Assembly: GCF_032268605.1 (NCBI RefSeq)
Contig: NZ_CP130318.1
Location: 3,849,913 to 3,913,912 of the forward strand
Length of the DNA stretch: 64,000 nt
Direction: 5' to 3'
From: Paenibacillus aurantius
Lineage (GTDB): Bacteria > Bacillota > Bacilli > Paenibacillales > NBRC-103111
Below, piece by piece: positions 59,132 through 64,000 of this stretch. Below the pieces are notes generated by a model. It saw nothing but the letters and a program-made list of their open reading frames with translations, did not search any database and was not told where the DNA came from. Each line of letters opens with the position of its first letter. Positions within the stretch are counted from its first letter, which is position 1. Position numbers and translations under genes: made by a program.

Positions 59132-61828
59132 TTATTTTTCGGTTTTGGCCCGGACCACTAAGGCGGAAGGTTCCGTTTCCTTTCCTTCATAAGAGGCGGT
59201 GATCAGTGTTCGCCCCGGCGTACGGGCGGTCCAGACCCCGTTTTGAAGCTCCGCTGTTTCCGTCCTGCTCAAAAGGTACCGGGCGGACGCCGTCACGTCC
59301 TTATCCAAACCGTCGCTGTAGAAGGCGGTCACCTTGATAGGGATAACCGCTCCCCGGTCGACAGGGTGCTCCGGCACTTGAAGAGTAAGGGAATCGAGCC
59401 GGGGAATGACTTTTACCGTGCGCTCGGCCTTTCTTCCTTCGTATTCGGCCGTAATGACCGCCTCTCCTGGGCCTGTTGCCAGAAGGATTCCTTCCGGAGA
59501 GACCAAAGCTACAGCCGGATTGCTGGTTGTCAAGACGGATGGTTTGGTGACGTCGAAGGTGCCCTTCTCCCCGAGGGCATGCAGGACCTTCAGCGATGCG
59601 GCACTTCCGTGAACCATGGTTTCGTCCAGCCCCTGAATCGAAATTCCGTCATAAGCTTCCCAGGCGGCCAGATCCAAGCAGTGCACCTGATCGATCGGAT
59701 AATACATGTAAGGGCTGAAGGTGCTGGCCCCGGATTCAAAGACCAGGCAGGCCTTGTTCCCGCGAACGGAGATTTCTTCCGCATAAGGAGGGATCATCAT
59801 CTCGTCTTCTTTCTCCGCACTGTCCAGGAACCAGACCGGCACCTGCTTGCCGTCGATCTCGACGTAGGTGTGAGGAGCGTCCTTCATCGGGTTGCGGTAC
59901 TTAAGCAGCGAGCTGTAGGCATTCTCGGCCGTATAGCTGAGCAGAATATGATCGCCGGCAAAGGCGGCTCCCTGGATCTTGTTCGGGATGGACAGAATGT
60001 AATCCGGGGTCACCGGGGTAGCGTCATCAAGCTTCCGCCCCGCCGGCAGGTTGTCGGTTTCGGGATCAAGCTTGTATCCGGTCATCCACGCGCCGTATTC
60101 GACTCCGTCCCGGTTAATCAGCTTTTGGTTGGCGGGTGTCTGGTAGCTTGGCGGGTAGTAATAATCCCCTGTCCAGAGCGTCCCGTCCGCATAGGTCGCG
60201 AAGGATGCATTGTTATACACCCGGAAACCTCCCGGGGTGAAGGTCAGGTTGGTGTTGTCCTGCTGGCGATATACATCCTCCAGGCTGTTCTGATACAGGA
60301 ACCGGTTATTCGCCACCCAAGTGTGCTTCCCGCTGACGGTCACGCCTCCGGCATGGCCGTTATAAGGCGTTCCGTCGGGGTTGTACAGATGAAAGGACTT
60401 GACCAGCTTACCCGTTGCGTCGTCCAGAAAAGACAGCATGCTCGGCCGCTTGTCGGAGCGGTAAGCGCTGATGACCGTCCAATTCTTCTCCTTCACATAA
60501 TCGATCCCTTGGGGAATCAGGTTCTGACGCAGTCCGGGGACGAACGCACCCGGCTCGCTTGTATCGAGATACTCTGTGAAGGGCTCGAACGGATCCGGCG
60601 CCTCGAAGCCCATATCCTCCTGGGTGATCGGCTGATGCTCGGGAACCGCCGTTTCCGATGCGGATTTCGCCGATTCGTTGTTGGACGAATCCAGAGCAGC
60701 CGTTTCAAACCGGTAGGCCGTTCCCCCTGTCAGGTTCGGAACGGTGGCGGAATAAGTCGAGCTGTCCACGGTCTGGCTCAGTTTGCCGTCGGTGTAGATC
60801 CGGTAAGCCATCACATCCCCTTCGGCATTCGGCTGCCAGCTCAGCTTGACTTCACCGGCTCCCGCCTCTGCTGTTACTCCTGCCGGAGCCGCTGGGGCCA
60901 CACTGTCCTTAACCGCTGGAACCGGCGTCGATTTGACGCTGACGGGAAGGGAGATCTGGTTCTCTTGGTTCACCGCCCTCAAGGCTATGGAATAGGAGGT
61001 GTAGTTGTACAGCCCTTTCAAGGTGTAGGAGGTCCCGGTAATAAGGTCATCCGCCGGTTTGCCGTTCACCAGAAGCTGGTAGCGGTCATGGGCCGGGTCG
61101 GCCCCCACGCTCCAGCTCAAGGTGACCTGCCGGTCGCCGGCTGCAGCTTTCAGGCCGGCAGGGGCCGCTGGAGCGGCCGCAGACGGCGCCTGTCCCGGAA
61201 GCAGGACTCCGGGAGTCGGGGGCTGCTTGATCGCCGTCTGCCGCATAAGCGTGCTGCCGTTCAGCGGATAGGAGTAGACGATGGACGTGCTGTCCGCTGC
61301 GTCGTTGATCCCCACATACTCCGCCCGCGAGATTTCTATCCCGTCCGGGGTAGTCAGCAGCACCCGGCGCGAACCGGTGTTGGAGAAGCCGGCCGTGACA
61401 ACCGGGTAGAATTGATCTTCCCGGATCGAGGAGCCGTAAGCCGCATTGAACTGGTCCGCCGTTACCGTCAGGTTGGGGGACTGAACCCAGAGAATCATGG
61501 AGCTCAGCGGCATCACCGATTTGTCCGCGTTCAGCGTCCAGGTCGCGTACGTCGAACTGGAATAGTACAAGATTTTGTACCCTTTAAGAGGAACCGGAAC
61601 GTCGCTGTTGTTGTACACCTCGATGAATTCGTAGCCGTCCACCACCTTGCCTGCGTCATTGGTTTTGTTGGGTGAGTCGGGAGCGAGTTCGGTGATCAGG
61701 AGGGACGGTACCGGTCCGAGGACGTTATCCTCCGCCTTGACGGGTTTCGTCCCGCCTGGGAACGAAGAAGCGAGCAAAGCGGCGGCTAATCCGAAAGCGG
61801 CAAGCCTCGTGCTTTTACGAATGGTCAT
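59132..61828 (-). CDS. Secreted lamin-tail/FN3 multidomain protein
   Basis: This 898-aa exported protein has a signal peptide to about residue 32, then a lamin-tail domain (LLITELAPDSPNKTND, GYEFIEVYNNSDVPVPLKGY; about 40-200). Two fibronectin III domains follow (about 225-305 and 315-395: LKAAAGDRQVTLSWSVG, VTAEAGAGEVKLSWQPN). A large central domain of about 320 residues follows (QGIDYVKEKNWTVISAYR, GHAGGVTVSGKHTWVANN, IPNKIQGAAFAGDHILLSYT), probably a beta-propeller, and the C-terminus has Big-like repeats. No catalytic motif was recognised. It lies 15 bases after the binding-protein gene and may capture or sense the transported polymer. Confidence 0.82.
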   Translation of the reverse strand: MTIRKSTRLAAFGLAAALLASSFPGGTKPVKAEDNVLGPVPSLLITELAPDSPNKTNDAGKVVDGYEFIEVYNNSDVPVPLKGYKILYYSSSTYATWTLNADKSVMPLSSMILWVQSPNLTVTADQFNAAYGSSIREDQFYPVVTAGFSNTGSRRVLLTTPDGIEISRAEYVGINDAADSTSIVYSYPLNGSTLMRQTAIKQPPTPGVLLPGQAPSAAAPAAPAGLKAAAGDRQVTLSWSVGADPAHDRYQLLVNGKPADDLITGTSYTLKGLYNYTSYSIALRAVNQENQISLPVSVKSTPVPAVKDSVAPAAPAGVTAEAGAGEVKLSWQPNAEGDVMAYRIYTDGKLSQTVDSSTYSATVPNLTGGTAYRFETAALDSSNNESAKSASETAVPEHQPITQEDMGFEAPDPFEPFTEYLDTSEPGAFVPGLRQNLIPQGIDYVKEKNWTVISAYRSDKRPSMLSFLDDATGKLVKSFHLYNPDGTPYNGHAGGVTVSGKHTWVANNRFLYQNSLEDVYRQQDNTNLTFTPGGFRVYNNASFATYADGTLWTGDYYYPPSYQTPANQKLINRDGVEYGAWMTGYKLDPETDNLPAGRKLDDATPVTPDYILSIPNKIQGAAFAGDHILLSYTAENAYSSLLKYRNPMKDAPHTYVEIDGKQVPVWFLDSAEKEDEMMIPPYAEEISVRGNKACLVFESGASTFSPYMYYPIDQVHCLDLAAWEAYDGISIQGLDETMVHGSAASLKVLHALGEKGTFDVTKPSVLTTSNPAVALVSPEGILLATGPGEAVITAEYEGRKAERTVKVIPRLDSLTLQVPEHPVDRGAVIPIKVTAFYSDGLDKDVTASARYLLSRTETAELQNGVWTARTPGRTLITASYEGKETEPSALVVRAKTEK

Positions 61829-61843
61829 GCGAATTCCTCCTTA

Positions 61844-63451
61844 TCATTTGGAAGATTGATAACGCTGGGCGGCTCCTTCATACAGCTTCATGTACTCGTC
61901 GACCTTCATTTTCTTAACGGTTGCCGTATAATTGTCCCACTCGCTGAACGGAGCGGCGCCGGTAATGAACTTGACCGTCATGCCGTCTATGTAGGTATTC
62001 AAATCCGTCCAGAGCGTTTTCATTTGATCGGATTCTTCCACGGTATAGGTAAACGCCGGCCAGTTCTCCTTCGGCAGCGAATCGCCGAGCACCTTATGCT
62101 GGTTGTTCGTCTCCTCGTCGACCGCCTTGAAGTATTTCTTCGTCACATAGCCCGGATAGCTCCCCCCCGGCCAGGTGAGATATTTCATGACGCCCTGCTC
62201 CATCCCTTTCGGGTTGTTCATGATCTCATCCGTATAATTCAGCTTGCCGTCTGCGGTTTTCTTAAAGGTAACGCCTTCGAAGCCCATGAAGAAATTTTGC
62301 TGCCCTTCGTCACTGAAGAAGTAATCGATCCAGCGCATGGTCGCTTCCGGATGCTTGTTTTTATCGGTGATGACGAAGGCTCCCGGCTGAACGAGCGGAT
62401 TCTGGATGTTCGTGAACAGCTTATCCCCGTGCGGGCCTTCAAAAGGAGCCGGAATGACATACTGTTTCTGCCCCATCACAGTGGACGGAAAGGTCGTCAC
62501 GAGAGAGCCGTATATGCCCTGGGACCCTTTGGCCGCGAACGCGGGATTCTTGATCGTGGTTATGTCTTTGTCGATCAGGCCTTCGGTGTACAGCTTGTTC
62601 AAGTACTGCAGCAATTCCTTGTACCTCGGGTCGGTCGGGATAAACCGCAGCTTGTTGGTCGCAGGATCCACATCCACGTTCCGGTGGTTCGTGCCCTTGT
62701 TCATCAGCCCGAAGGAACCCTTGAGCACCTCCAACAGGGAACCGGTGCCGACCCCGCCGTAAGGAATCTCGTCGGCCTTGCCGTTGCCGTTCAGGTCGGT
62801 GTTCTTGACGGCCTTCAAGTAGCTGTAATAATCGTCCAGCGTCTTAGGCACCGGCATCTTCAGCTTGGTCAGCCAATCGTTGTTGATCCACAGCTTCTGG
62901 CTGATCAGAACCGCGTAGAAGTCCGGCTCATACACGAGCGGAACGGAGTAGATGTTGCCGTCCGGCATCGTGATTCCCTTCTTGATGGCGGGATATTGAT
63001 CCAGCAGCTTCTTGAAGTTCGGGGCATATTTGTCGATCATGCCGTTAAGCGGAATGAACATTCCTTGGGAGCCGTACTTTACAATGTCGTTGGTCGAGAT
63101 CCGGGCGGTATGGAACGCATCGGGGTAATTGCCGCTCGACATGGCCAAGTTAAATTTCTCACTCAGGTTCTCGAAGTTGACGAGCTGAAAATCCACGTCA
63201 ATCCCGGTTTTCTTCGCATACTCCTTCCAGAGCATACGCTCGTTAAAGTTCTCGGCTCCTCCGGAATTCCTTCCCGTAAAAAACTGCAGCTTGACCGGCT
63301 CCTTGACGATCGGATAACCGGTTTCATTCAGAACCGGATCCACGGGCTTGGCTCCTTGCCCTTCAGCGGCAGGAGCCTCCTTGCTGCAAGCGGAGGTTAA
63401 CAGGCTGGAAGCCACAAAGGCGGCTGTCAAAACAGTCAAACTTTTCTTCAT
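61844..63451 (-). CDS. Extracellular solute-binding lipoprotein (LplA type)
   Basis: This 535-aa binding protein has a lipoprotein signal ending LTSAC and the large two-lobe fold of LplA-like proteins (EPVKLQFFTGRNSGGAENFNE; MPDGNIYSVPLVYEPDFYAVL; KNTDLNGNGKADEIPYGGVG, which carries an EF-hand-like DLNGNGKADE calcium loop). Such proteins bind long oligosaccharides, for example pectin or glycosaminoglycan fragments. It heads the locus. The ATG at 63451 (MKKSLTVL) is preferred over 63472, which has no ribosome site. An operator-like site lies 30 bases upstream. Confidence 0.9.
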   Translation of the reverse strand: MKKSLTVLTAAFVASSLLTSACSKEAPAAEGQGAKPVDPVLNETGYPIVKEPVKLQFFTGRNSGGAENFNERMLWKEYAKKTGIDVDFQLVNFENLSEKFNLAMSSGNYPDAFHTARISTNDIVKYGSQGMFIPLNGMIDKYAPNFKKLLDQYPAIKKGITMPDGNIYSVPLVYEPDFYAVLISQKLWINNDWLTKLKMPVPKTLDDYYSYLKAVKNTDLNGNGKADEIPYGGVGTGSLLEVLKGSFGLMNKGTNHRNVDVDPATNKLRFIPTDPRYKELLQYLNKLYTEGLIDKDITTIKNPAFAAKGSQGIYGSLVTTFPSTVMGQKQYVIPAPFEGPHGDKLFTNIQNPLVQPGAFVITDKNKHPEATMRWIDYFFSDEGQQNFFMGFEGVTFKKTADGKLNYTDEIMNNPKGMEQGVMKYLTWPGGSYPGYVTKKYFKAVDEETNNQHKVLGDSLPKENWPAFTYTVEESDQMKTLWTDLNTYIDGMTVKFITGAAPFSEWDNYTATVKKMKVDEYMKLYEGAAQRYQSSK

Positions 63452-63480
63452 TTTTACACCGATTCCTCTCATTTTCGAGA

Positions 63481-63506
63481 TAGTTAATCAAATCGATTTA
63501 CTATTA
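63481..63506. promoter_or_regulatory. Operator-like site O1 near the start of the solute-binding gene
   Basis: This 26-bp sequence (core TTAATCAAATCGATTTACTA) differs from site O2 at only two positions. It contains an inverted repeat AAATCGATTT. It lies 30 bases before the solute-binding-protein start, possibly inside the leader transcript. Confidence 0.7.
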
Positions 63507-63781
63507 CAGGGTACCAGCCTTTTGTTTGCTGAATGTTTGCGCATTCCTAATGCTTTGTAAACGGCCATGCCCGGAAGTCTTTTGAATAACCGGATCGCAG
63601 CTGTTCCCTCGTGTCCCGGGGCATTTTCCTTGGCATTGCTTTATGTATCGGACGGCCTCTATCCCCCTAAGGTGGTAACGCCATCGCCGTTCACCGCGAG
63701 CTGCAGCTTCTTCTCCTGATTGGCCGACCTTTAACCCAACAGGTGGCTGGGTACCTTTAACATCGAACCCCTTCCATTCAT
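63507..63781. other. Leader region between the two operator-like sites
   Basis: No gene, tRNA or clear structured RNA was recognised in these 275 bases. If transcription starts near O2, this stretch would be an untranslated leader of about 330 bases. Confidence 0.5.
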
Positions 63782-63835
63782 TAGTTAATCAAATTGATTT
63801 ATTATTAGAATACTTGGGGATGAAAGCCTTTGCAA
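63782..63835 (-). promoter_or_regulatory. Promoter of the transporter operon with operator O2 and cre-like site
   Basis: On the minus strand TTGCAA (63830-63835) and TATTCT (63807-63812) are 17 bp apart. Site O2 (63782-63807, core TTAATCAAATTGATTTATTA) lies directly downstream, in a repressing position. TGAAAGCCTTTGCA (63821-63834) matches the CcpA cre consensus at 12 of 14 positions and overlaps the -35, so carbon catabolite repression is possible. Confidence 0.65.
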
Positions 63836-63899
63836 GCATTATTTTTTGTATTTCTGCACTGGCCTCTCCGACCGCCCCCTTTGCTTCGTAAAAGGCGGA

Positions 63900-63934
63900 C
63901 AAAAAAAGAAACGGCGTCCTTCCACGGCCGTTTC
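63900..63934 (-). terminator. Rho-independent terminator of the gene entering from the right
   Basis: On the minus strand GAAACGGC pairs with GCCGTTTC and is followed by seven T, just after the stop of the partial gene at the window edge. Confidence 0.8.
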
Positions 63935-63950
63935 CCGATTCTTTTAATGA

Positions 63951-64000
63951 CTATTTCCGAACAATACCCAAAATCCCGGCCAAGTGCTGTCCGATCCCCT
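63951..64000 (-). CDS. C-terminal end of an unidentified gene
   Basis: A frame enters from the right edge and ends at a TAG (complement of 63951-63953), encoding GIGQHLAGILGIVRK. The terminator directly downstream supports a real gene end. Too little is visible to name it. Confidence 0.5.
   Translation of the reverse strand, partial: GIGQHLAGILGIVRK

Noticed and set aside
59243-61675. 810-codon open frame on the plus strand
   Set aside because: It lies antisense to the 898-aa secreted protein. GC-rich genes often leave long open antisense frames; there is no ribosome site, no family motif and the composition is His/Arg-rich.
61856-63400. 514-codon open frame on the plus strand
   Set aside because: It is the antisense shadow of the solute-binding lipoprotein, with no recognisable domain.

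Overview
The window looks like chromosomal DNA of a spore-forming member of the Paenibacillaceae (Firmicutes). It carries part of the spoIIIA engulfment operon, a spore photoproduct lyase, a YjcZ-type mini-protein, Shine-Dalgarno sites of the GGAGG type with frequent GTG/TTG starts, a T-box leader, Zur/Fur/MntR metal regulators, and a fairly GC-rich composition. No rRNA, tRNA, CRISPR array, prophage or intact insertion sequence was recognised.

Layout. 1-12.7 kb is a conserved sporulation/housekeeping block that follows the Bacillus subtilis yqh order (spoIIIAE-AA, yqhV, efp, yqhT, aroQ, yqhQ, yqhO, mntR). Between yqhV and efp it is interrupted by comA-comB (sulfolactate synthesis), a DUF441 gene and an aspartokinase gene with a nested beta-subunit start. 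splB follows. 12.7-21.3 kb is a metal and envelope block: ccdA, a Zur-controlled zinc ABC importer, a NiCoT-type nickel/cobalt permease, metG with its T-box, yidD-zur, and a FhuF-like ferric reductase under a Fur box. 21.3-29.2 kb holds a HAD phosphatase, two small unknown genes, a DinG-type helicase, an ECF sigma/anti-sigma pair, and a two-gene set for a lipoprotein cytochrome c and a secreted cupredoxin protein.

29.4-37 kb has an LtaS-like membrane sulfatase with an apparent TIG-like tail, the namA ene-reductase, and a LacI-controlled five-gene operon (two-part UxaA/SuyAB-type lyase, SDR dehydrogenase, DUF4177 protein, RbsD pyranase) that looks like a sugar-acid or sulfonate catabolic unit. 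37-48.9 kb has a stand-alone ATP-dependent DNA ligase, a soluble five-PAS histidine kinase, an amino-acid permease, a lytic transglycosylase, a divergent MFS/TetR pair with a double operator, a GDPD, a secreted repeat protein and cardiolipin synthase. 49-54.4 kb has an SDR, a heterodimeric ABC exporter with one degenerate catalytic site, a sigma-2-only protein and the YjcZ-like peptide.

54.4-64 kb is a carbohydrate-uptake locus of the LplABC type: solute-binding lipoprotein, an 898-aa secreted lamin-tail/FN3 protein, a YdcF-like DUF218 protein, two permeases, a ROK repressor and a Cof-type phosphatase, with no ATPase. Two nearly identical 26-bp operator-like sites lie 301 bp apart upstream of it.

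The most unusual items are a small intergenic repeat family with 12-bp terminal inverted repeats, the looping-type operator pair with its long leader, the LacI-controlled lyase operon, and the cytochrome/cupredoxin/ECF cluster.
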